Shown here: positions 16,182 to 24,680 of the stretch, one piece after another | How positions within the stretch are numbered: the first letter of the stretch is position 1 | Layout: each line of letters begins with the position of its first letter | Source of the DNA: Ruminococcus sp. YE71 | GTDB lineage: Bacteria; Bacillota; Clostridia; Oscillospirales; Ruminococcaceae | Reading direction: 5' to 3' | DNA: 64,000 bases | NCBI RefSeq assembly: GCF_900119155.1 | Contig: NZ_FPIR01000008.1 | Coordinates: 1-64,000 of the forward strand | Made by a program: the position numbers and the translations under genes | Notes under the pieces: generated by a model | What the model was told of the DNA's origin: nothing | The model's database searches: none | What the model saw: the letters and a program-made list of their open reading frames with translations, nothing else

Positions 16182-16562
16182 TCAGATCACTCCCTTCGCA
16201 ACGTTCTCGATGGTCTGCTTGACCTGATCGTTAGAGATAGGCTTCTGTAAGAAGTCGGTGGCACCTGCCTTGATGGCAGCCTTGAGGTGGTTCTGAGTGC
16301 CGACGGACGAAGCCATGATGACCTTCGCGTCAGCATCGATCTCGCGGATCTTTGCGAGGGCGTCGATACCTGTAACTACAGGCATTACGATGTCCATGAA
16401 CACAAGGTCGGGTCTGTGCTCGGAGTACGCTTCGATAGCCTGCTGACCGTCAGCGGCCTCGAATACGTTCTCGATACCCATAGATTTGATAAACATAACA
16501 AGGCTTTTGCGTGCAAACATGGAATCGTCGCATACAAGTACCTTCATCTCTTCTATCTTCAT
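16182..16562 (-). CDS. CheY-like stand-alone response regulator receiver
   Basis: 126 residues, one receiver domain and no output domain. D12, D13 and the phospho-acceptor D57 (VFMDIVMP), S85/S86 and K107 (LQKP) are all in place. The start at 16562 follows GGAGGTAA; the longer frame to 16643 has no ribosome site. It is first in a two-gene unit with the CheX-like gene and is probably its substrate. The kinase that phosphorylates it is not obvious nearby. Confidence 0.92.
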   Translation of the reverse strand: MKIEEMKVLVCDDSMFARKSLVMFIKSMGIENVFEAADGQQAIEAYSEHRPDLVFMDIVMPVVTGIDALAKIREIDADAKVIMASSVGTQNHLKAAIKAGATDFLQKPISNDQVKQTIENVAKGVI

Positions 16563-16599
16563 AGTGGTTACCTCCAAAATGTTAATGATCTCTCTATTT

Positions 16600-16628
16600 A
16601 TTTTAACATAAAATGAATTTTTTTGCAA
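16600..16628 (-). promoter_or_regulatory. Sigma-A promoter of the cheY-cheX unit
   Basis: Minus strand: TTGCAA (16628-16623), 17-bp spacer, TAAAAT (16605-16600). Confidence 0.75.
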
Positions 16629-16662
16629 GTGTTTTTTGAACAATAATCATGGTCGATTTACA

Positions 16663-16680
16663 CAATTTTTTACAAAATTG
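16663..16680. repeat. Inverted repeat in a divergent intergenic region
   Basis: CAATTTT (16663-16669) and AAAATTG (16674-16680) with a 4-bp centre, between the divergent promoters of cheY and the DUF3783 gene. It could be an operator; AT-richness makes chance likely. Confidence 0.3.
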
Positions 16681-16717
16681 CTGTGCAGATTGCTGATTGT
16701 TTTTGTTATATTGATTA

Positions 16718-16746
16718 TTGAATTGTATTTGCCGATAATGTATAAT
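16718..16746 (+). promoter_or_regulatory. Sigma-A promoter of the DUF3783-EamA unit
   Basis: TTGAAT (16718-16723), 17-bp spacer, TATAAT (16741-16746). Confidence 0.82.
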
Positions 16747-16796
16747 TATAAATATAGTACAATTCCGACACGAAAGGGAATATAAGGAAATTATAT

Positions 16797-17201
16797 ATGA
16801 AAGCAAGAATAAAAAATACTGCCGTGAAAAAACTGCTCGCAGTCGGGCTCACTTCCGAAAATGAAGAGCAGATAAGAACGGTATGTGCAGAGCTCGGCGC
16901 GGCGCTCATCGCCGCTTCGGCTGAGGACATGGATAAATGCCCTGCCGAGCTTTTCGGCGAGAACGCTTATGCCGACGACCCGAACGGTGAGACCGCCGTG
17001 CCGCCCGAGACAGAGATGCTGATGTTCGCAGGCTTTGACCGCCGACAGCTCGACGACGCACTCGACCGTCTCAAAGCGGCAGGGGTACGCATCCCGTTGA
17101 AAGCGGTCTATACACCTCACAACCGCCTGTGGAAGCTCTCGCACCTCATCGGTGAACTCCGCCGTGAACACGAATACATGACGAAAGGCAGACAGCCATG
17201 A
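16797..17201 (+). CDS. DUF3783 domain-containing protein
   Basis: 134 residues. An N-terminal part with possible ACT-like strands is followed by ETEMLMFAGFDRRQLDDALD and GVRIPLKAVYTPHNRLWKL, then SHLIGELRREHEYM. This is the conserved core of DUF3783, found mainly in Clostridia. The function is unknown. The last 4 nt overlap the start of the EamA transporter gene, so the two are translated together. Confidence 0.8.
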   Translation: MKARIKNTAVKKLLAVGLTSENEEQIRTVCAELGAALIAASAEDMDKCPAELFGENAYADDPNGETAVPPETEMLMFAGFDRRQLDDALDRLKAAGVRIPLKAVYTPHNRLWKLSHLIGELRREHEYMTKGRQP

Positions 17202-18070
17202 AACGTCTCAGCACTCCTCACGCCAAGGGCATCGTCTGCTTAGTGCTGTCCGCGTTCTGCTTTGCGTGGATGATCACCTTTGTGCGGCTCGCAGGCGACC
17301 TGCCGTCGGGACAGAAAGCCTTTTTCAGGAACCTCGTTGCGCTTTTCTTTGCTCTCTTCCTGCTGAAAAAAAAGCACATCCCCTTTAAAGTCCACGACAA
17401 GCACAACATCCCCGCGCTCCTCATAAGGGCGGTCATAGGTGCTTTGGGCGTTCTCTGCAATTTCTACGCGGTCGATCATCTTGTGCTGTCGGATGCGTCC
17501 ATGCTGAACAAAATGTCGCCGTTTTTCGCGGTGCTGTTTTCGTTCCTGTTTCTCGGTGAAAAGCTCACGCTTTTTCAGGGCATGACGGTGCTGACCGCAT
17601 TCATCGGCAGTCTGTTCGTCATCAAGCCCTCGTTCACCGATATGTCCGCGATGCCTGCGTTTATCGGGCTTATAGGCGGCATCTGCGCGGGCGCGGCTTA
17701 TGCGGCTGTGCGCTACTGCGGAAATCACGGCGAACAGGGACCTTTCATCGTGGCGTTTTTCTCAGCCTATTCGACGCTGTTTTTCCTGCCGATGTTCATT
17801 TTCTCCTATCAGCCGATGACGACAGCACAGGTACTCTGCCTGCTTATGGCAGGGCTTTCGGCGGCAGGCGGACAGTTCGCCATAACAGCCGCCTATACAT
17901 ACGCTCCTGCGCGTGAGATATCCGTCTGCGACTACACACAGCTCATATTTACCACGGCTATAGGCTTTCTGATTTTCGGAGACCAACCCGATCCGCTCAG
18001 CATTATCGGCTACCTGATAATTATATCGACAGCCTTTGCATCATTCAAATATAATCAAAAACGCACTTGA
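17198..18070 (+). CDS. EamA/DMT family transporter
   Basis: 290 residues with about ten hydrophobic segments in two EamA repeats. The first repeat ends near GSLFVIKPSF, and the second begins with MPAFIGLIGGICAGAAYAAV. The SDASMLNKMSPFFAVLFSFL segment is typical of the drug/metabolite exporters of the RhaT/YdcZ type. The substrate is unknown. The stop codon overlaps the -35 box of the next promoter, and there is no terminator between them. Confidence 0.9.
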   Translation: MKRLSTPHAKGIVCLVLSAFCFAWMITFVRLAGDLPSGQKAFFRNLVALFFALFLLKKKHIPFKVHDKHNIPALLIRAVIGALGVLCNFYAVDHLVLSDASMLNKMSPFFAVLFSFLFLGEKLTLFQGMTVLTAFIGSLFVIKPSFTDMSAMPAFIGLIGGICAGAAYAAVRYCGNHGEQGPFIVAFFSAYSTLFFLPMFIFSYQPMTTAQVLCLLMAGLSAAGGQFAITAAYTYAPAREISVCDYTQLIFTTAIGFLIFGDQPDPLSIIGYLIIISTAFASFKYNQKRT

Positions 18071-18095
18071 CAAAACCGCATTATAATGTTATAAT
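18067..18095 (+). promoter_or_regulatory. Sigma-A promoter of the PH-domain gene
   Basis: TTGACA (18067-18072), 17-bp spacer, TATAAT (18090-18095). The -35 box overlaps the EamA stop codon. Confidence 0.88.
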
Positions 18096-18146
18096 TAACA
18101 GGTAAAATATACGTTTCCAAATATTCATAAAGAAAGGATGATAACA

Positions 18147-18548
18147 ATGGCAAAAGCATCATTCTCGTATCTCTGGACAGATAAGAAGCGTACCCTCTTC
18201 GGCCTTCCGTGGTCGTTTACGCGCTACTATATCACCGAAACCAAATTCATCACACGCACGGGATTTCTGAGCGTTCAGGAGGACGAATTCGAGCTGTACA
18301 AAGTCACCGACAAAAAGCTCGTTCTTCCGCTTGGTCAGCGCATGGTGGGCTGCGGTTCTATCGTTCTGCATGTCAAGAACGATGTGGACACCCCCGTCAA
18401 GGAGATCAAGTCCATAAAGCATCCCCGCGAAGTCCTTGAGATACTCGACAAGCAGATCGACATGAACCGCGATAAGTACAACATCCGCGGAAGAGATCTC
18501 TACGGTTCCGAGCATCATCACGGCGACGATTTCGATCCCGATATGTGA
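18147..18548 (+). CDS. Bacterial PH domain protein (YdbS-like)
   Basis: 133 residues with no membrane segment. ITRTGFLSVQEDEFELYKVTDK followed by GCGSIVLHVKNDVDTPVKEI is the DUF304/bPH_2 pattern seen in YdbS/YvbH-like proteins, here without the usual transmembrane helices (first part shown to 20 residues: ITRTGFLSVQEDEFELYKVT). The C-terminus is acidic and His-rich (GSEHHHGDDFDPDM). The start at 18147 gives better spacing from AAGAAAGG than the ATG at 18138. It is a single-gene unit. Confidence 0.78.
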   Translation: MAKASFSYLWTDKKRTLFGLPWSFTRYYITETKFITRTGFLSVQEDEFELYKVTDKKLVLPLGQRMVGCGSIVLHVKNDVDTPVKEIKSIKHPREVLEILDKQIDMNRDKYNIRGRDLYGSEHHHGDDFDPDM

Positions 18549-18571
18549 TACATACAGAATAGATAACAACG

Positions 18572-18609
18572 GGCGCACTGCCTTTGCTTTGCATTGGTGA
18601 AGGTGCGCC
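18572..18609 (+). terminator. Terminator after the PH-domain gene
   Basis: GGCGCAC (18572-18578) pairs with GTGCGCC (18603-18609) and is followed by TTATTTTTTG. Confidence 0.75.
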
Positions 18610-18631
18610 TTATTTTTTGATTGGAGCGTAC

Positions 18632-19702
18632 ATGGAAATAAACAGCATCTTAGGTCTTGAACCGTCGTGGGAGCGGCTGAAAAGGTCACGTGAACCCGTT
18701 TGCGTCTACGGCACGGGAAACGCCTGCGAGCGGATACTCGATTTTTTCGCAGAAAAAGAGATAAAGTGCGCAGGCATCTTCGCAAGCGACGGGTTTGTGC
18801 GGCAGCGTGAGTTCCGCGGATTTCCCGTGCTCAGCCTATCGGAAGCCGAAGAACGTTTCGGCGATTTCACAGCCTGCATCGCTTTCGGCAGCGACCTGCC
18901 CGAAGTCATGGCGGCTATGCGCTCACTGACAAAAAGGCACACGGTCATCATGCCCGACCTGCCCATCGCGGGGGATGAGCTGTTCACCGCCGAAGGTCTG
19001 TCGGCGCGTCTCGACAGGGCTAACGCCGTCTGCGAAAGACTTGCCGACAATCACTCACGCAGTGTCATGGAAGCTGTGCTGTCCTTTAAGCTGACAGGCG
19101 ACATCACGCTCCTCGACCCCGTTTTCTCCGACCCGACCGCCGACTTTGCCGAGCTTATCGACCCGAAGCCGACCGATTCCTTTGCCGACCTCGGCGCATA
19201 CACGGGGGATACCGTACAGCGCTTTCTTTCCTGTTCGGGCGGTCACGGACACATCTACGCCTTCGAGCCCGACAAGCGCACCTTCCGCAAGCTGACAAAG
19301 AACCTTCTACCCCTTGACAATGTCACCCTTGTCAACGCCTGCTCATGGGACTGCGATGGTTTTGTACGGTTCTCTCAGGCGGGCGGACGTCAGTCGATGG
19401 TTGATGACAAGGGTCAGCTCACAGCGGCAAGGCGGCTTGACAGCGTGGTCGGGGACAAGCCCTGCACCGTAATAAAATATGATGTCGAGGGTGCGGAAAA
19501 ACGCGCACTCAGCGGCTCATCGGAAGTCATCCGAAGATGTGAGCCCCGACTTGTCATAAGCGCGTACCACCGCCCCTACGACCTCATCGACCTGCCCGAA
19601 CAGGTGCTGTCCCTCAATAGCGGATACAGCCTGTATCTGCGTCAGCCTGCCTATTATCCCGCATGGGACACGACACTGTTCTGCACATTAAGAAAATTTT
19701 AA
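18632..19702 (+). CDS. FkbM family methyltransferase
   Basis: 356 residues. Residues about 20-120 form a Rossmann-like segment (VCVYGTGNACERILDFF). The C-terminal FkbM domain has SFADLGAYTGDTVQRFL (SAM motif I), YAFEPDKRTFRKL, VIKYDVEGAEKRAL and the closing ISAYHRPYDLIDLPEQV. FkbM enzymes methylate sugar or small-molecule hydroxyls. The ribosome site GGAG precedes 18632; an in-frame ATG at 18584 sits in the upstream terminator. No glycan cluster is nearby, so the substrate is unknown. Confidence 0.87.
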   Translation: MEINSILGLEPSWERLKRSREPVCVYGTGNACERILDFFAEKEIKCAGIFASDGFVRQREFRGFPVLSLSEAEERFGDFTACIAFGSDLPEVMAAMRSLTKRHTVIMPDLPIAGDELFTAEGLSARLDRANAVCERLADNHSRSVMEAVLSFKLTGDITLLDPVFSDPTADFAELIDPKPTDSFADLGAYTGDTVQRFLSCSGGHGHIYAFEPDKRTFRKLTKNLLPLDNVTLVNACSWDCDGFVRFSQAGGRQSMVDDKGQLTAARRLDSVVGDKPCTVIKYDVEGAEKRALSGSSEVIRRCEPRLVISAYHRPYDLIDLPEQVLSLNSGYSLYLRQPAYYPAWDTTLFCTLRKF

Positions 19703-19742
19703 GAAAAACATCGACCCGATTTTAAGCATCGTATTTTAGAAT
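19687..19742 (+). promoter_or_regulatory. TTTAAG-type direct repeats and -10 box of the vanRSY-like operon
   Basis: ATTAAG (19687-19692), TTTAAG (19698-19703; one helical turn away) and TTTAAG (19721-19726; two turns on) precede TAGAAT (19737-19742). There is no sigma-A -35; the third repeat sits where it would be. This is the arrangement of an OmpR/PhoB-type activator site, so the response regulator encoded next may control its own operon. The same TTTAAG, 10 nt, -10 geometry recurs before htrA. Confidence 0.5.
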
Positions 19743-19772
19743 AATAAGCGTAGAAAGAAAGGACTGCCCACC

Positions 19773-20477
19773 ATGAACGAAACAGCAACGATACTCGTCA
19801 CCGACGACGACAGGGATATTGTGAACGCCATCGCGAAACTGCTCGAACTCGAAGGCTACAGCGTCATCAAGGCTTATGACGGTCTCGACGCCCTCGAAAA
19901 GCTCGCAGAGAACAAGATACAGCTCATAATCATCGATGTCATGATGCCGCGCCTTGACGGACTGAGTGCCCTGATGAAGCTTCGCGAGAAAAGCAACATC
20001 CCCGTTATCGTGCTGTCGGCAAAGTCCGAAGACACAGACAAAATACTCGGACTTTCAATGGGAGCGGACGACTACGTGACTAAGCCCTACAACCCCAGCG
20101 AGCTTGCCGCCCGCGTTAAAAGCTGCCTGCGCAGGTACATGACTTTAGGTGCTATAGACACGGTGCGCAAAACGGATACGGTTGATGTTGGCGGACTCTC
20201 GCTTGACATCTCCGCAAAGACCCTCACGGTCGATGGTGAGCCCGTAAAGCTCACCGCCACCGAACTGAAGATACTCGAACTGCTGATGACGAACGCAGGC
20301 AGGGTGTTCTCGGCAGAGGAGATATATTCGAGGGTCTGGAATGAGGACGCTTATGCGGTAGAAAACACGGTCATGGTACATATCAGACATATCCGCGAAA
20401 AGATAGAGATAAACCCCAGAGAGCCGAGATACCTAAAGGTCGTATGGGGGATAGGATATAAGATAGAAAAACAGTGA
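19773..20477 (+). CDS. OmpR/PhoB-type response regulator (VanR-like)
   Basis: 234 residues. The receiver (about 7-120) has DDD at the N-terminus, the acceptor Asp in IIIDVMMPRLDG, and K in YVTKPYNP. The winged-helix output domain (about 138-232) has LTATELKILELLM and NTVMVHIRHIREKI with the final WGIGYKIE. Sequence and gene order (kinase, then D,D-carboxypeptidase) resemble VanR. It is first of three genes. Confidence 0.93.
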   Translation: MNETATILVTDDDRDIVNAIAKLLELEGYSVIKAYDGLDALEKLAENKIQLIIIDVMMPRLDGLSALMKLREKSNIPVIVLSAKSEDTDKILGLSMGADDYVTKPYNPSELAARVKSCLRRYMTLGAIDTVRKTDTVDVGGLSLDISAKTLTVDGEPVKLTATELKILELLMTNAGRVFSAEEIYSRVWNEDAYAVENTVMVHIRHIREKIEINPREPRYLKVVWGIGYKIEKQ

Positions 20478-20502
20478 CCCGCAAAAAAGGGAAGTGCGAA
20501 AG

Positions 20503-23112
20503 ATGGAGACAGCAAAACGGATAAGAAAGACCCTTCTGAGGGATATCATGTGCGTCGCGGCTTCGCTTTGTGCGGCTGCGGTCTGCGTTGTCAAGCCGAT
20601 GTTCAACAACGCAAAAAGCGTATCGGTAGCATCCGAGGGATACTATAACGATATCCCTTCCGAAGACAGCACAACAGACAACATAGCGATATACAATACC
20701 TGCCGCAACGCGGTTTACAGCGACCTGTGTACCGTCGGCACGGTCTACCTGTCAAACTGCGAGAAAGGGAAGTACACAGGTACGTCCCAGCTGTACGAGA
20801 ACATGATAGGAAAGCTCTCGTGGTTCAGATTTGACGACGGCAAAAATCCCTTCGGCATCGAAGGCGGCGCACTGCGCGGACTGTCGATAGCTCAGTCGCA
20901 GTACAGGATAACCAACATCGACAGCGATTACTACTGGTTCTTTGTCAGCTACGGCGATGAATTCCTCACGAACATCGGCAAGTACAAAACGGTAAAGCCC
21001 GACGAGATAGGCAGCGTCCCTGATATGCTCAAAGAGGACTACAGCGACTGGTTCTACCTCAGAAGCAGCAATCTGCTGAACTTCGTGACCAAGTACAACG
21101 AGGGCGGCAGAGGCAAGACCGAGACATACTACACCGTTTCCGACAAACACGGCGGAGTCAAGCTCACCAGCGAATACATCGACTCGGACAGAGTGATGTT
21201 CGGCACCTGCGGCACGGACAATTACGGCAACTACATCTTCTGCTTCGACAACAACGGCGACAAATGCATCTCGACCTACAGCAGCAGTGAAAAGCCCGAA
21301 GGCGTGCTGCATCTGAACACAGACGGCAGCGTGACCCTTGTAGAAGGCATGATAGGCTATGTAGACACAGACGGCCTGTATCGCGAGTACATCAACGACA
21401 GTGAGGTGCATGATGGAGAGCGCTGTGAACAAGGCACCGAACGTTATTACGAGCTGCTCAATCAGTTCGGCGGTGCGGCAGAGGGCACTAACTGGGTGGA
21501 GCTGAAAAACTTCCCCGACTACGACTTCGAGACCCTCGACACCGAAAAGCTGACCGTATTCATGGCTCCCAAGACCGACATCCCCGCGGCTATCCAGACC
21601 TACACAGAAGCGAAAAAGCAGGAATACGACTTCTACAACACCCTTCTCGAAGCGCTGACCATCGCGTGGCTGAGCTTCACTGCGGCGGCGGTCATCCTCA
21701 CCATAACGCGCCGAGCCGAGTACTACCGCGAAGACAGCGGCCGGAGAACGGCAGTATTCAAGCCCGACTTTTCGGCGGTGATGGTGTTTTTCTCGATGAT
21801 CCTGATCGCTTTCGGTATCGACGACCGACATCACTACTGGTATACCTTCGACACGCCGCTGAGCCCGAGGATAAAGCATTTCGCGTGCTGGGGACTGGTC
21901 ATCGCGGCGGCTCATTTCCTGCTGGTGCTCTCGGTGGAGGGAATTGTCCGCTGGATAAAGGTCAGCGGTCTCAGACACCCCGACCTCATGGCAAAGCACA
22001 TCTGGAAAAGGTCGGAAGGCATCCGCAGAAAAGCGGCAGGCATCTCCTTCATCAGATGGCACAGAGGGCTGTCGGTGTTAACGCGCTATGCATTAATGAC
22101 AGCAGAGATAATCATTTCGGGTCTGATAGCGCTGAACGTTTACAATTACCTGCCGTCTGATGAGGCGTATTTAGTCGCAGGAATATTTATGCTGTTTGCG
22201 ATAAGGATTGCTGTCGTATCGTTCAGGCTCGTGTGCGGATTCAGCAAGCTCGAAAAGCAGGCGGACAATATGCTCAAACCCGAATCCGAGCAGGTTCGTT
22301 TCAGACCCATCGGCGAGACCTCGCCCCTCAAACCTCTCAGCCGACGCCTTGAGGACGTGTCGGCTCGCGCCGAGCAGGCGGTCGAACAGCAGGTACAGAG
22401 TGAGCGCATGAAGGTCGAGCTGGTGACAAACGTCAGCCACGACCTGAAAACGCCCCTAACCTCTATTATCAGCTACATTGACCTGCTGGAAAAGAGCGAG
22501 CTCTCGGACGAAGCCCGCGACTACGTCAGCATCATCTCCCGCAAGGCGGACAAGCTCCGCGACATCGTCAGCGATGTGTTCACCCTCGCAAAGGCGGTGA
22601 GCGGCGTCGAGGTGGAGCTGGACGAGCTTGACATGGCGATACTCACGCGGCAGGTTCTGGCGGACAACTCAGACAAGACCGAAGTCTCGGGACGCGACCT
22701 CAGAGTAAACATCGTTCCCGAAAACGCCCCGATAATCGCTGACGGCGTGAAGCTCTACCGCGTGATACAGAACCTTCTCGACAACGCGCTGAAATATTCG
22801 ATGCCTTTTACAAGGATATTCATCGACCTTACCGAGACTTCCGAGGGCTTTGAGCTGACGGTGAAGAATGTCAGCGAAAGAGAGATAGACTTTACCGCTG
22901 ACGAGATACTCGAACGCTTTGCCCGCGGAGACAAGAGCCGCAGCGACGGCGGAAGCGGTCTCGGACTGTCGATAGCAAAATCGTTCACTGAAGCCTGCGG
23001 CGGCAGATTCGCCATAGAGATAGACGGCGACCTATTCAAAGCATCGGTATTATTCCCCAAAAACGAACCCGAACCCATGTCCGAGCCTGTTCTGATGCTC
23101 GGCGGAGAATAA
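20503..23112 (+). CDS. Membrane sensor histidine kinase
   Basis: 869 residues. TM1 lies near residues 12-30 (MCVAASLCAAAVCVVKP). A large extracellular domain of about 340 residues follows, rich in Tyr and Asp, with no recognised family. Then come five hydrophobic segments (about 380-590), a linker, HisKA with NVSHDLKTPLTSIISY, and HATPase with QNLLDNALKY and GGSGLGLSIAKSF. The ligand is unknown. The start at 20503 uses AGGGAAG; a GTG at 20494 is too close to it. Pairs with the upstream regulator. Confidence 0.92.
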   Translation: METAKRIRKTLLRDIMCVAASLCAAAVCVVKPMFNNAKSVSVASEGYYNDIPSEDSTTDNIAIYNTCRNAVYSDLCTVGTVYLSNCEKGKYTGTSQLYENMIGKLSWFRFDDGKNPFGIEGGALRGLSIAQSQYRITNIDSDYYWFFVSYGDEFLTNIGKYKTVKPDEIGSVPDMLKEDYSDWFYLRSSNLLNFVTKYNEGGRGKTETYYTVSDKHGGVKLTSEYIDSDRVMFGTCGTDNYGNYIFCFDNNGDKCISTYSSSEKPEGVLHLNTDGSVTLVEGMIGYVDTDGLYREYINDSEVHDGERCEQGTERYYELLNQFGGAAEGTNWVELKNFPDYDFETLDTEKLTVFMAPKTDIPAAIQTYTEAKKQEYDFYNTLLEALTIAWLSFTAAAVILTITRRAEYYREDSGRRTAVFKPDFSAVMVFFSMILIAFGIDDRHHYWYTFDTPLSPRIKHFACWGLVIAAAHFLLVLSVEGIVRWIKVSGLRHPDLMAKHIWKRSEGIRRKAAGISFIRWHRGLSVLTRYALMTAEIIISGLIALNVYNYLPSDEAYLVAGIFMLFAIRIAVVSFRLVCGFSKLEKQADNMLKPESEQVRFRPIGETSPLKPLSRRLEDVSARAEQAVEQQVQSERMKVELVTNVSHDLKTPLTSIISYIDLLEKSELSDEARDYVSIISRKADKLRDIVSDVFTLAKAVSGVEVELDELDMAILTRQVLADNSDKTEVSGRDLRVNIVPENAPIIADGVKLYRVIQNLLDNALKYSMPFTRIFIDLTETSEGFELTVKNVSEREIDFTADEILERFARGDKSRSDGGSGLGLSIAKSFTEACGGRFAIEIDGDLFKASVLFPKNEPEPMSEPVLMLGGE

Positions 23113-23143
23113 AGAGACAAAAATAAAAGAAGAGGACAACAAA

Positions 23144-23992
23144 ATGAAAAAATTAGCTGCATTATTCACCGCCGCCATCGTATTGGCGGCAGGGGGCACC
23201 GCTCTCGCGATGCGCCCCGACTGGAGATTTGTCATGACCACAGCCGCCGAAAACACGGTCAGAAGCGGCACACTTCCCGAAAAAACGGTCATCAGCACGG
23301 AAAAGCACTCCCTCGAAGAACTGAACAGCCGCGAGGATGTGACCTTCAGCGAACAGCTGATGCTCGTGAATTCCGAACATATGCTGGACAGCGAATACAC
23401 CCCCTCGCTCACCGATTACAAGGATACGGGCATCTACCTCAGGCGCGAATTTGCCGACGCCTTCGCCGAGCTGAACGAGGACGTGAAAAACAACTGCGGC
23501 GAGGGTCTGTACTTCTCGTCGGGCTACCGCAGTCTTACCGAACAGCAGCAGATTTACAACGAAGAGGGTGCCGACACCGCCCAGCTGCCGGGTGCGAGCG
23601 AACATAACACAGGGCTCGCCGCCGATGTCTACGTCAACGGTTTTGCAGGCGAAGCGCTGATAAAGAGCCCCGCAGGAAGATACATGAACGAAAACTGCTC
23701 ACGCTTCGGCATAATAATCCGCTACCCCCTCGGCGGCAAGAACAAAACGGGCATTTCCTACGAGCCCTGGCATCTGCGCTACGTGGGACTGCCGCACTCG
23801 AAGATAATCACCGAGAACGGTCTGACCCTCGAAGAATACAGCGGCATCTACGATGACGGGGAGTGGTACTCCTACTCGGGATACCTCATCTCCCATCAGA
23901 CGGGCAGCGAGCTTTACCTTCCCATAAATTTCACAGACTGCGTGATCTCCCCCGACAACTGCGGCGGATACTTCATAACAGCACACAAATAA
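23144..23992 (+). CDS. VanY-like D-alanyl-D-alanine carboxypeptidase (M15B)
   Basis: 282 residues. The N-terminal KKLAALFTAAIVLAAGG is a signal peptide or anchor. SGYRSLTEQQQIY, GASEHNTGLAADV (zinc His and Asp) and EPWHLRYV (catalytic Glu, zinc His) are the M15B motifs. It removes the terminal D-Ala from muropeptides outside the cell. It is the third gene of a vanR/S/Y-like operon, but vanH, vanA and vanX are absent, so a cell-wall stress or remodelling role is more likely than glycopeptide resistance. Confidence 0.9.
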   Translation: MKKLAALFTAAIVLAAGGTALAMRPDWRFVMTTAAENTVRSGTLPEKTVISTEKHSLEELNSREDVTFSEQLMLVNSEHMLDSEYTPSLTDYKDTGIYLRREFADAFAELNEDVKNNCGEGLYFSSGYRSLTEQQQIYNEEGADTAQLPGASEHNTGLAADVYVNGFAGEALIKSPAGRYMNENCSRFGIIIRYPLGGKNKTGISYEPWHLRYVGLPHSKIITENGLTLEEYSGIYDDGEWYSYSGYLISHQTGSELYLPINFTDCVISPDNCGGYFITAHK

Positions 23993-23997
23993 AAAAC

Positions 23998-24028
23998 GGG
24001 ACGTTTCGGAGAGCTACCGAAACGTCCC
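23998..24028. terminator. Bidirectional terminator
   Basis: A 12-bp perfect stem: GGGACGTTTCGG (23998-24009) with CCGAAACGTCCC (24017-24028). Plus side TGTATTTATGCCTTTTTT; minus side GTTTTTTATTTG. It serves the vanY-like gene and the convergent GyrI-like gene. Confidence 0.92.
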
Positions 24029-24033
24029 TGTAT

Positions 24034-24666
24034 TTATGCCTTTTTTATAGGGTGACGAATGACAGTCTTCAGCTTGTCCGCCTCGACCCGTCTTGCGTCG
24101 GAAAGATATATCTCATGGTGGAAACGCTCATCCGTGATGTCGAGCGTGTAACCCTCACGCTCCATGAAAGCGTGCATCATTTCGACCGTCGCAGGTTCAT
24201 TGTCGTAGCTGCCGACGTGCATACACTGCACGCACAGCCCCTCGTCATAGGTAAGGAACCCGACCTTTGAGAAGTCGGTCTTTTTCTTCCTCTGCGCTTC
24301 ATCCAGCGCCCAGTCGAGATCTTCCTTCGTCACGAAATCGGGCAGACGAATGAGCGAGATCCATCGAAAGTCCTGCTTGCGGCTGTAGTCGATACCCGAT
24401 ACGCCCTCCTGCCACCAGAAGCCCTCCAGCGGCGGCACGACGTAATCGAAGTACCCATCGATCTGCCTGCTGCCTTTCTTGCTCATCTTGATGGTGTAAG
24501 CGATACCATAAAGAAGCTCTATCGCCTGCTTGTACTCGCCGCCTTCGGCATTCGGGTCGCCCTCACCGCGTACTGCGATGAAATTCATAGGCGGAACCGT
24601 GACGATAGCAGGCTTTTTCGGCGGCATATAGAATTCCTTATACTCTTTCTTGAAGTCGAAAGGCAT
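24034..24666 (-). CDS. GyrI-like small-molecule-binding domain protein
   Basis: 210 residues. VPPMNFIAVRGEGDPNAEGG, then QAIELLYGIAYTIKM and PPLEGFWW, is the pattern of the free-standing GyrI-like (COG4832) proteins; the second half has QRKKKTDFSKVGFLTYDEG and the closing HEIYLSDARRVEADKLKT. The related SOUL/GyrI fold binds small hydrophobic molecules, and some members hydrolyse cyclopropanoids. The start at 24666 has GGGAG before it; a GTG at 24675 is possible. It sits 14 bp after the aldo/keto reductase gene. Confidence 0.85.
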   Translation of the reverse strand: MPFDFKKEYKEFYMPPKKPAIVTVPPMNFIAVRGEGDPNAEGGEYKQAIELLYGIAYTIKMSKKGSRQIDGYFDYVVPPLEGFWWQEGVSGIDYSRKQDFRWISLIRLPDFVTKEDLDWALDEAQRKKKTDFSKVGFLTYDEGLCVQCMHVGSYDNEPATVEMMHAFMEREGYTLDITDERFHHEIYLSDARRVEADKLKTVIRHPIKKA

Positions 24667-24680
24667 CTGTCCCACTCCCG

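Noticed and set aside
20752-22062. Long minus-strand open frame opposite the histidine kinase gene
   Set aside because: It is the complement of a real gene with strong GC3 bias. It has no family motif and no ribosome site, and the kinase frame carries all the domains.
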